From JBGLNJ01 sp964353405 (GTDB taxonomy: Bacteria > Chloroflexota > Anaerolineae > Fen-1058), in contig CAYGWJ010000176.1 in NCBI GenBank assembly GCA_964353405.1, positions 1-18,145 on the forward strand: a stretch of 18,145 bases of DNA, given 5' to 3'. How positions within the stretch are numbered: the stretch's first letter is position 1; the number at the start of each line of letters is the position of its first letter. The notes beneath the pieces are model-generated. The model worked only from the letters and a program-made list of their open reading frames with translations, searched no databases and had not been told where the DNA came from. The translations under genes were made by a program, and so were the position numbers. This document shows positions 6,805 to 13,507 of the stretch, one piece after another.

Positions 6805-7869
6805 TCATTCCGCCGTGACGATGCCGTCCGGCGAAATGTGGTTTACCTTTCGCACATTGTGATAGGCAATAGCACGCAGTGTTGCGCTTTTGCTTTGCCC
6901 GGCTTGCAACTTGATCGCCGAGCCATTTTGAATCGCCGTCACCAAACCGGCCGAGGGATAACTCGACCACGGCTCCAGCGCCATCGTGTACACGCGTCCA
7001 TACCAGGGATACCCGGAGCGGCTAAAGTTCCGCCAAACCCAAAGGTAAGGGAATGCATCCAGCGACCACGTCATTGCAAACCCCACTCCCCGTTCCTGGT
7101 TCGTAATCGCATACCAGCCTTCGGGGAGATTCATCACATAGCCCAAGTCCTCGTGACCCATACCGATGGGATCAGGGCGAGAAAAATCAATCGAGACATC
7201 TTCCGCTTGTGCCATCGGCCAGTGATGTCTGCCATTCGATTGAATGCGAGTCCCCGCACCGCCGGCAAAGGTTTCAAAAATCAAATCGCCTTGGGGTAGA
7301 TCCACGTGGCACGCTTCACTGAGGAACGGAGCGCCGAACGCAGGATGATGTCCCCACATCAAATCCATCGCTTCGCCGCCCTCATTTGTGAGCGTCTCTT
7401 CCATCGTCAAGACTGCCTCACCAGAGACGAGTGTCATCCGCCTCTTCAAGTAGAACGGCGTTCGGAACGGGCGCACCTCAAAAGTGACTTGCACTTTATC
7501 GGGGTTGTCAACGTCAAGCGTGTATTGCCATGGGATGGTCGAAATCTCGCCATGCAGTCCGAACTCGATGTGCTTGTACGTGCAGGCTGGACCGCCATTG
7601 GGCAGAATCTCTTGCCAGCCGCCCTCGTAATAATCGAGAAAGCTTCCCCCGGAGAAAGCTGCGCTTTGCACGGCCGGCGCACGCATGCCCTGCGGCGTGT
7701 GCAACATGAAATCGGTGTCGCTTGGCTTGTGGACGAACTCGAAAATGTCTGCACCTTTGTCCACCCATACGCCGACGCGCAACAACTCGTTCTCGAGAAA
7801 CAGCAGGCGCTGTCCCTGGACCGTATACTCGCGTATTCGACACTTGAAGTTTCGGTAGGAGGGTGTCAC
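6805..7869 (-). CDS. DUF4432-type aldose 1-epimerase-like protein
   Basis: A 354-residue cytoplasmic protein of the galactose-mutarotase fold (DUF4432-like). Visible landmarks are LRVGVWVDKGADIFEFVHKP near the N-terminus, GGWQEILPNGG, FGLHGEIS (resembling the mutarotase LHG active-site region), WGHHPAFGAPFL (the downstream His motif) and a late ALEPWSSYPS. Members of this group are thought to interconvert anomers of sugars or sugar derivatives. The start is a GTG at 7869 with only a weak ribosome site, so it is less certain than others. As first gene of the operon it probably conditions the imported sugar before the kinase. The exact substrate cannot be read from sequence. Confidence 0.82.
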   Translation of the reverse strand: MTPSYRNFKCRIREYTVQGQRLLFLENELLRVGVWVDKGADIFEFVHKPSDTDFMLHTPQGMRAPAVQSAAFSGGSFLDYYEGGWQEILPNGGPACTYKHIEFGLHGEISTIPWQYTLDVDNPDKVQVTFEVRPFRTPFYLKRRMTLVSGEAVLTMEETLTNEGGEAMDLMWGHHPAFGAPFLSEACHVDLPQGDLIFETFAGGAGTRIQSNGRHHWPMAQAEDVSIDFSRPDPIGMGHEDLGYVMNLPEGWYAITNQERGVGFAMTWSLDAFPYLWVWRNFSRSGYPWYGRVYTMALEPWSSYPSAGLVTAIQNGSAIKLQAGQSKSATLRAIAYHNVRKVNHISPDGIVTAE

Positions 7870-7889
7870 ACCGATTCTCGGCTAGTATT

Positions 7890-7992
7890 AGAACCAATAC
7901 TGTTTAGGATAAGCGTAGTTTAGCCCCTTGTGGGCGTTGTGGGGACGGCACAAGGCCCTATGCTACGGCGCTAACTACACAGTATTGGGTCC
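7890..7992. repeat. MITE-like inverted repeat in the divergent promoter region
   Basis: AGAACCAATACTGT at 7890-7903 is mirrored by ACAGTATTGGGTCC at 7979-7992 (two mismatches in 14). The pairing continues inward with GTAGTTTAGC (7915-7924) against GCTAACTAC (7970-7978) and ends with CCTTGTG (7926-7932) against CACAAGG (7949-7955). The whole 103 bases can fold into one interrupted hairpin. No target duplication is evident. Its insertion between the regulator promoter and the operon start would affect control of the operon. Confidence 0.6.
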
Positions 7993-8092
7993 AGGACGGT
8001 TTCCTATTTCGTGCACACATACAAGTTGGCTTTACTTTATCATAAAAACGAAGATTTGTCAAGGACATTTTTTCGAAAACACACAAAAAGTA

Positions 8093-8121
8093 TTGACTTT
8101 GTGGCGAAAATAGCTTATAAT
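8093..8121 (+). promoter_or_regulatory. Sigma70-type promoter of the regulator gene
   Basis: TTGACT at 8093-8098 and a perfect TATAAT at 8116-8121 are separated by exactly 17 bases. The predicted start near 8128 gives a leader of about 60 bases before the ATG at 8191. AGTATT overlaps the -35 box (8089-8094). CGAAA at 8105-8109 lies in the spacer and TTTCGAAA is just upstream (8071-8078). Such positions would allow autorepression. Confidence 0.8.
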
Positions 8122-8190
8122 TAACACAAATAGTTTCGATTCCGCTCATTCCCTATTGGGAGGCCCAGTCACACTCCTGACGCGAAGAAT

Positions 8191-9906
8191 ATGCGTTCCA
8201 GCCAACGACTCGACCGAATTGTCGAACTTGTGGAAGACAGCGGTTTTGTTTCGGTCACGGACCTGAGCAAAGCCTGCCATGTCACAAAAGTCACCATCCG
8301 GCGCGACTTGCAGCTTTTGGAGAACGAGCAGCGCCTGCGGCGGACGCACGGCGGAGCGTTTGCGCTGCGCCTCCCTTGCCCACCCGATGCCGATACGCCC
8401 CGGGCTGCTATCGCCAGCGAAGGCTTTCTGGCCGATCGAATTGATGTTCTGATCGCCACGCCGGTTGAGCCTTACCTCGACCGGTCCCTCCTCGACGAGA
8501 TGGCCAAAGGCAATGTCCCGATCATTGCCGAATCTTCGGGGCTAAATGGAGCGCAGACGCTCGTCGCGGTGGACAGCTATCAGGCGGCGCTGGCCCTGGG
8601 CAAATGGGCCGGCGAGCATGCGTTGGCTCACCTGGGCGGCCGAGCTGGTGTGTTAGACCTGACCTTTGAATTGATGAACACGCGCGCGCGCAGCCAGGGT
8701 TTTCTCGACGGAGTGCGCTCGGTCCTGCCGACGGCGCAACTGGCGCTTTCGATCAATGCTCAATCGAGGCGACAGACGGCCTATCAACTCACAGCCGATG
8801 CGCTCGCGGTGCATCCCGACATCAACATCATTTTCACCATCAACGACTCGACCGCCGCCGGCGCGTTACAGGCATGCCAGGAGCGCGGCGTGCCGACTGA
8901 TTCGCTGCTCCTGGTGACCTTTGGCCTGGAAGGCGACACACTCAAAGATGCGTTGATGAGCGGCGGCTATTGCAAGGCAGGCCTGGCGCATTTCCCCGAG
9001 ATCGTCGGTCGAGTCTGCATCGAGGCGGCGATTGCAGCTTTTAACGGCCAGGCTTTGCCGGTGCAACTGGTCACACCGCATGCCATCCTGACGCCGCAGA
9101 CACTCGAACAGTTCTACACTCACACCGATCAAGGTTGGCAGATCAAATGGGAAACGGCGCTGAGTCAACTTGCCATTCCCATGAGGATTGACAAATACGC
9201 GCCCCGAACCTCAGGCAAGCTTCCGGAACGGTTGGGCTTTGTCGTGCCGTTTATGGAACACGAGTGGTATCGCAACCTGGCGGCTTGTGTGCGCAAGTAT
9301 GCCGAGTCGCAGGGGATTGACGTCGAGGTGATTGACGCGGGTCAGATTCTGCGGGATGACATTGCCGTCCGGCAACGGGGCATTGCCCGATCAGCCGCAG
9401 AACAGGTCCGGCCGGGGGATGTGGTGCTGGTGGATGGCGGCCAGGTGACGACCTGGCTGGCCGAAGAATTGGCCAAGAAAGAAGACATCACGGTCATCAC
9501 CAACTCTGCGCCGGTGTTTGAAAGATTGCGCGACACCCCCGGCGTCACATTGATTTCCACGGGGGGCATCCTGCGCCACTCGAGCGAAACGCTTGTCGGC
9601 CCCACGACCGAGGCCGCGTTGCGCGAGTTGCGCGCCGACAAGTTATTCCTGGCCGCTACGGGGATCACGTTGAATTTTGGGCTATCTCACACGGACGTAG
9701 GCGAAGTGGCAGCGAAACAAGCCATGATCCGCGCCGCCCGCGAGGTGATCCTGCTGGCCGATCACACGGTCTTTGGGCGCGAGTCCGTGATGCAGATCGG
9801 TCCAGCCACACTCGTCCACAAGCTGATCACCGACAACGCGCTCCCGGCTGACCAGCGATTAGAATTAGGCAAACTGGGCATAGAGGTCGTCATCGCCAAG
9901 ATATAG
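8191..9906 (+). CDS. Chimeric DeoR-type regulator with inserted sugar-binding domain
   Basis: A 571-residue transcription factor. Residues 1-57 are a DeoR helix-turn-helix (LSKACHVTKVTIRRDLQLLE, then RTHGGA). Residues about 78-308 resemble a LacI/RbsB periplasmic-binding fold from its third strand to its end (DVLIATPVEP, IIFTINDSTAAGAL, LVTPHAIL). Residues 347-384 (LGFVVPFMEHEWYRNL, then GIDVEVIDAG) look like the missing first beta-alpha-beta unit of that fold. Residues about 388-568 are the DeoR sugar-phosphate domain (VITNSAPV, STGGILRH, LVGPTTEAALRELRADK, EVILLADHTVFGR, KLITD). Ordinary DeoR proteins are about 250 residues. It is divergent from the sugar operon, which it probably controls. 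The ATG at 8191 has only a weak ribosome site. Confidence 0.9.
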   Translation: MRSSQRLDRIVELVEDSGFVSVTDLSKACHVTKVTIRRDLQLLENEQRLRRTHGGAFALRLPCPPDADTPRAAIASEGFLADRIDVLIATPVEPYLDRSLLDEMAKGNVPIIAESSGLNGAQTLVAVDSYQAALALGKWAGEHALAHLGGRAGVLDLTFELMNTRARSQGFLDGVRSVLPTAQLALSINAQSRRQTAYQLTADALAVHPDINIIFTINDSTAAGALQACQERGVPTDSLLLVTFGLEGDTLKDALMSGGYCKAGLAHFPEIVGRVCIEAAIAAFNGQALPVQLVTPHAILTPQTLEQFYTHTDQGWQIKWETALSQLAIPMRIDKYAPRTSGKLPERLGFVVPFMEHEWYRNLAACVRKYAESQGIDVEVIDAGQILRDDIAVRQRGIARSAAEQVRPGDVVLVDGGQVTTWLAEELAKKEDITVITNSAPVFERLRDTPGVTLISTGGILRHSSETLVGPTTEAALRELRADKLFLAATGITLNFGLSHTDVGEVAAKQAMIRAAREVILLADHTVFGRESVMQIGPATLVHKLITDNALPADQRLELGKLGIEVVIAKI

Positions 9907-9996
9907 CTACTTTACATACTGGTCAAAGAACTGGATCGAGCGTTGCATCGCAACCCCAAAACTGTTGGCAATGTTGTGATCGTCGCCCGGATAGCT
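9907..9996 (-). pseudogene. C-terminal remnant of an alpha/beta hydrolase
   Basis: On the minus strand this reads SYPGDDHNIANSFG, then VAMQRSIQFFDQYVK and a TAG stop. It matches the end of the intact hydrolase at 14879-16024, including its catalytic His. At DNA level 9922-9995 and 14930-15003 differ at only about four positions by eye. No upstream part of the gene is present: the similarity stops just before the convergent CDS at 10007. It is a truncated paralogue or a rearrangement scar. Confidence 0.85.
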
Positions 9997-10006
9997 ATCT
10001 GGGACG

Positions 10007-11431
10007 TCACATACCACCCTGTGATTGCACCAGAGGCCCGGCTGCCTCCTTCAAGTAACTCTGCCAAGCCTCTTCAAAGGTTCCGGGGTCCACTTCAAGT
10101 GCCGTTTGGATCGCCTCGCCCAATGTCGCGCTGGTTCCTATCGCGGGAATCAGGCGCTCTACCGTGCCATTTCCCACAGTCTGTTCGAGGAACGCAAGTG
10201 CAAATGACATGAAGGCCTGACCCGATGTGTCTATCCTGGACGAAGTTGAGCCAAGTGGGATCGTCGCCAGGGGTTGTGATACACCGCTCTCGAGTTTGGC
10301 GGCCAGTGCGTTTATATTTGACGGGGTGATGAAGGAGCCTATCAGTCCCACACGCGCCAGCTCCCACTGCGCAATCGCCAGAGATGCCAGGCGGTTCGTG
10401 TACAGGTTTCGCCCTAACGCTTGCAAGACCAGCGTCCGTGCCAGTTGCGATTCGAACACGCGGTACACCACATCGCGTGAATTTGCGTCGGTCGGCAGAG
10501 CCATAACATAGGGCGAAGGGAGTCTCAACGTGACCGGCCCGTCTCCACCCAAGGAACCTCGATCCAAACGGGGCGTATTGCCCTGGCCATTCCCGCCAGA
10601 GAAATCTTGACGCGAACCATTCGGATTTCCCAGGCCATTTCCGCTAAAGAAATCTTGACGCGAACGATTTGAATTCGTCAAGCCGTTTCCGCTAAAGAAA
10701 CCCCGGCGCAGACTGACCGAGTTATCAAAGACAACCGATACCTGCGACGGGCAGGGCAGTGAAGCGCACAGCCGCGCGGACACGTCATCCAGGTGTGGAA
10801 TCATTGGCTCGACGATGCCCGCATCGAGCTGATGATAGAGCACGAGCACGTGCTGACCAGTCTGCGTGCGCTCTGGCCCCCAAAGGTCCGCCGTCGGCAT
10901 GGCGTGCACCCAGCCGGAGGCCGTGGCTTTATAGAAAGCCGGAATCTGCAACGTGACGGTTGTCGGCTCGCCGGGCATTGGCTGTGTCACGCTGAACTGA
11001 TAGGTCACTTGCACGAGAGCGCCGCCCGGCTCTAACGACACGCGACCGATTTGGGGTGGCACACCCATCGCCAGCCAGCCATACTCGGGCAGGCCCACGC
11101 GCTCTAATCGTCCAAACGTTCGTTCTTGCAGGGTGCGCCAGGCCTGATCGCCCGGGTCCTGTAAGGCCATAAAGGCGACCTGGTCATCGGCGGCCACTGC
11201 CTGCAATTCGGCGCGGGCTACCTGTTGCACGGGCGCCGTGACCTGGCCGAGTTGTTGGTGATACGTCCACGCCACATAGCCCGCCAAGGCGCCCACGGCC
11301 ACGATGGGAATCAGCGCCAACGCGAGTATCAGTCGCCGAGGCGCCCGCCGCTTTGGTTTTTCCTCCGGCGGCGATTGCTGTACCCATATCTCGTCGTCTT
11401 TTATAATCTGCCAATCCACTTTGATACTCAT
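10007..11431 (-). CDS. Membrane-anchored protein, possible inactive clan-MA peptidase
   Basis: A 474-residue protein with a charged 33-residue cytoplasmic head (KPKRRAPRR), one membrane helix at about 34-56, and a large extracytoplasmic part. An NTF2-like or adaptor region (about 60-180) is followed by a Gly/Asn/Ser-rich tandem repeat at about 239-287. The C-terminal half resembles peptidase MA-like proteins: DVVYRVFESQLARTL sits where HExxH is expected (FESQL, 326-330), and the end GTFEEAWQSYLKEA resembles their closing helix. Without both His residues, catalysis is unlikely. I chose the ATG at 11431, with GAGGAG seven bases upstream. The product name is inference; hypothetical membrane protein is the safe label. 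Confidence 0.8.
   Translation of the reverse strand: MSIKVDWQIIKDDEIWVQQSPPEEKPKRRAPRRLILALALIPIVAVGALAGYVAWTYHQQLGQVTAPVQQVARAELQAVAADDQVAFMALQDPGDQAWRTLQERTFGRLERVGLPEYGWLAMGVPPQIGRVSLEPGGALVQVTYQFSVTQPMPGEPTTVTLQIPAFYKATASGWVHAMPTADLWGPERTQTGQHVLVLYHQLDAGIVEPMIPHLDDVSARLCASLPCPSQVSVVFDNSVSLRRGFFSGNGLTNSNRSRQDFFSGNGLGNPNGSRQDFSGGNGQGNTPRLDRGSLGGDGPVTLRLPSPYVMALPTDANSRDVVYRVFESQLARTLVLQALGRNLYTNRLASLAIAQWELARVGLIGSFITPSNINALAAKLESGVSQPLATIPLGSTSSRIDTSGQAFMSFALAFLEQTVGNGTVERLIPAIGTSATLGEAIQTALEVDPGTFEEAWQSYLKEAAGPLVQSQGGM
10570..10715 (-). repeat. 48-bp in-frame tandem repeat (about 2.7 units)
   Basis: GAAATCTTGA recurs at 10601 and 10649, and CCGCTAAAGA at 10641 and 10689, a 48-base period. 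Each unit encodes 16 residues of the form FFSGNGLGNPNGSRQD. The units lie in a presumed surface loop of the membrane-anchored protein. Copy number is likely to vary between strains. Confidence 0.85.
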
Positions 11432-11686
11432 ATCCGCACTCCTCAAACGATCCGATGGGCGGCCGCTGGCCGTCTATCGCCAAGCAAAGGGATCACCTGG
11501 ATGGTTACGCATCAATCCAACGCGCCCTCCGGCGCTGTACCCTATTTCACTTGCTGCACATCATCGCTTTTTCTTGGCATTGGAGAGGCTAACTCTACTA
11601 TTCTGACAGCGTAAGTTTAAGGACAGGTGAGAATAGCATTACGTCTGAATTAGACTTGTCACCACGCAGGTTCCAGCCTTAGAGCC
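11432..11686. other. Gene-free stretch, no clear signal
   Basis: This is upstream of the membrane-anchored protein gene. Apart from the GAGGAG ribosome site immediately before its ATG and a small GCGCC/GGCGC hairpin, I see no convincing promoter, RNA or coding remnant on either strand. Confidence 0.4.
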
Positions 11687-11762
11687 TATCCGAAAACTGG
11701 AGTGCAGGCTTCAGCCTGCCTTTCCCCACGCGGAAAGTCCGCACTCTGGAGGTTTTCGGATA
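11687..11762. repeat. Cloverleaf-like palindromic element
   Basis: The outer arms TATCCGAAAAC (11687-11697) and GTTTTCGGATA (11752-11762) are perfect. Inside them GAGTGC (11700-11705) pairs with GCACTC (11741-11746). Two inner hairpins follow: GCAGGCT-TC-AGCCTGC (11704-11719) and GCGGA-AAG-TCCGC (11730-11742). The result is a three-way-junction layout. The core resembles intergenic REP-like repeats with the motif AGGCTTCAGCCT, but family membership is untested. It lies just beyond the 3' end of the broken cytochrome gene. Confidence 0.7.
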
Positions 11763-11767
11763 TGTTC

Positions 11768-12213
11768 TTAATCGCCTCCTCGCGTAACACGGTGACAGGC
11801 GTCACACACGGTTCTGACAAGCGCCTGGTTTTGGAACCTGTTCTGGGCGTTGCCATCTGTCGAATGCCCGCCGTGACAGCTTACGCAGCTACCAGCATTC
11901 GGGTCTACGGCCTGCCACTCTGCCAGGAAACCGTGAAAGTGATTGTTCCTCGATCTCCCGGCGGTTACCTGTTGGTGGCACTTGGCAGTTATCGTCGCTT
12001 ATAGGTACTGTCTGTTTCGCCGGTTGGATGGCGGTATGGGTATACAGCGCTAAAGTGTTGTGGGCGCCAAGCAGTTCGGCCTGGATGCGCCCGGTCAGCC
12101 CGGCGCCCGAGTGACAGTCAATGCAGCGAGTACCTTTGGCTGTATGGAACGAAGCCAGGTCTATGGCTTGCGCGCCCAACGCACGCTGGTAGAACGTGGA
12201 TTCGGGCTGGGTG
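11768..12213 (-). pseudogene. Broken tetraheme c-type cytochrome gene
   Basis: On the minus strand the sequence encodes four heme-binding sites in order: CIDCH (12111-12125), a damaged second site near 11976-11988, CVSCH (11873-11887) and CDACH (11792-11806), ending at a TAA (11768-11770). The second site reads TGCCAAGTGCCAC, two bases short of Cys-x-x-Cys-His. The frame therefore changes near 11981, and the last two sites are out of frame with the first. The frame is open at the 5' end up to the foldase gene's stop, with no signal peptide or membrane anchor, so the N-terminus is missing. An intact version would be an exported electron carrier of the NapC/NrfH or cytochrome c3 kind. Confidence 0.8.
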
Positions 12214-12214
12214 A

Positions 12215-13219
12215 CTATTTTGCCGCAAACGTATACAGCCGTTCGATGTTCATCTTGGCTTGCTGCTCCCCGATCCAGGCCTGGAATTGCTTTTGCTGCA
12301 TCTGATCGTAGACAGCCGGCTCCAGCTCACGCACCGCCTTCTCTTGCACCAAGATGATATGATAACCAAACTCGGTCTGCACCAGCTGGCTGACTTTACC
12401 CGGCTCCAGGGCAAAGGCGGCTTGATCGAATTCCGGCACCATGGCGCCACGCGGGAACCAACCCAGGTCGCCCCCCTTGTCTTTGCTCCCGGTGTCAGTG
12501 GAATATTGGGCCGCCAGGTCGGCAAAGGCCTCACCCTTGGCCAGCTTGTCCAGCGCCTCCTGGCCTGTCTCCTTGGTCGCCACCAGAATGTGGCTGGCGT
12601 GTACTTGTTCCACACTGGTGGGGCCGGCGTGGCGCTTACTCATAGCTTCAAACAGCAAGTTATCGGCCATCAGGGATCGAATAGACTCTTCGGTCAAGCC
12701 ATTCTCCTTGAGAAAAGTTGCCCAGTCGGCAAACTGCCCGCTCTGTTGAACCTGGGCCTGCAGTGCAACAGTCTCGGTCTCGACACGTTGGGAGTCAATA
12801 CTCACACCTTCCTTGACGGCCAGATGGCGCAGCACGACGCGCTGAATCGCCTGATCCAGCACCTGTTCCTGCAACCCAGGCAGGGGCGCCTGGTTCTGTG
12901 GGTCGTTCCAATCAACTTGATACTGGCCGGTGACCATATACAAAGCACGGCTCAGTTCCTGCCGGTAGGCCGCGGTCGAGATCGCTTCGCCGTCAACCAC
13001 GGCGACATTGGTCTGGTCAGGAATCTTGACCAGTCTCATGGCCACGTCAACGCCGCCCGGCGCGGTGGCATTTGCCGCTGGCTGTGTCGCAGCCACAGTC
13101 GGAGCGACTGTGGCCGTGGGGGGAATTGGAGTGGGAGATGGAGCCGGCGCGACTGGCTGCCCGCAGGCAGCCAGCATTACAGCAAACAACACTAGGACAG
13201 ATAGGCGAGTTTGTCTCAT
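12215..13219 (-). CDS. Parvulin-type peptidyl-prolyl isomerase lipoprotein
   Basis: A 334-residue exported foldase of the PrsA/SurA kind. The signal peptide ends in the lipobox LAAC (Cys19) and is followed by a Pro/Thr/Ala linker to about 55. Residues 70-200 form a helical chaperone-like region (VVDGEAIS, LQEQVLDQAIQRVVLRHLAVKEG). The parvulin domain spans about 205-296 with HASHILV, FADLAAQYSTD, GGDLGWFPRGAMVPEFDQAAF and FGYHIILV. It probably helps fold exported proteins such as the neighbouring lipoproteins. The ATG at 13219 has AAAGGT six bases upstream. A MITE-like element lies about 150 bases upstream. Confidence 0.93.
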   Translation of the reverse strand: MRQTRLSVLVLFAVMLAACGQPVAPAPSPTPIPPTATVAPTVAATQPAANATAPGGVDVAMRLVKIPDQTNVAVVDGEAISTAAYRQELSRALYMVTGQYQVDWNDPQNQAPLPGLQEQVLDQAIQRVVLRHLAVKEGVSIDSQRVETETVALQAQVQQSGQFADWATFLKENGLTEESIRSLMADNLLFEAMSKRHAGPTSVEQVHASHILVATKETGQEALDKLAKGEAFADLAAQYSTDTGSKDKGGDLGWFPRGAMVPEFDQAAFALEPGKVSQLVQTEFGYHIILVQEKAVRELEPAVYDQMQQKQFQAWIGEQQAKMNIERLYTFAAK

Positions 13220-13373
13220 GGTCTTGACCTTTCAATTGAATTTATAAGACTAGGCTGACAAAAGGTTCTTGGTAGAGACAAATATCCCGCCTGGCGAACC
13301 GAGGCTTCTCCACTCATTCCCATTTTGCAGCAGAGCCTTGAAGGATTTATTGTAACACAATCAGTCAGAAATG

Positions 13374-13507
13374 CCTCTAGGAGACTGCTGAAAAAGCCAT
13401 CTTTTTACCGCCGAGGTCGCTGAGGACGCCGAGTTTTATTAGGTTTTCTCTGCGCTCTTTGCGTTCTCTGCGGCGAAAGAGGGGGTTTTTCATCACTCTC
13501 CTAGAGG
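13374..13507. repeat. MITE-like element with 25-bp terminal inverted repeats
   Basis: Ends at 13374-13398 and 13483-13507 are inverted copies matching at 22 of 25 positions; both outer ends begin CCTCTAGGAGA. Inside lies a second imperfect inverted repeat. CGCCGAGGTCGCTGAGGACG (from about 13410) mirrors CTCTGCGCTCTTTGCGTTCT and onward to GCGGCG at 13475, with a T-rich centre. It encodes no protein. Target-site duplications are not obvious. Its right end abuts a coding remnant, suggesting insertion into a former gene. Confidence 0.75.

Noticed and set aside
6677..6970. N-terminal extension of the binding protein upstream of the ATG at 6676
   Set aside because: The extension overlaps the end of the DUF4432 gene and lacks signal-peptide character. 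A proper lipoprotein signal begins at 6676 with a ribosome site.
10570..10715. CRISPR-like array
   Set aside because: The 48-base units are contiguous with no spacers and are in frame inside a protein gene.
11889..12179. Single short intact gene with one heme motif
   Set aside because: Coding content continues in another frame beyond 11981 with more heme motifs and a natural stop, so the region is better read as one broken tetraheme gene.
13345..13395. Promoter for the foldase gene (TACAAT on the minus strand)
   Set aside because: The -10-like hexamer has no recognisable -35 at 16-18 bases.
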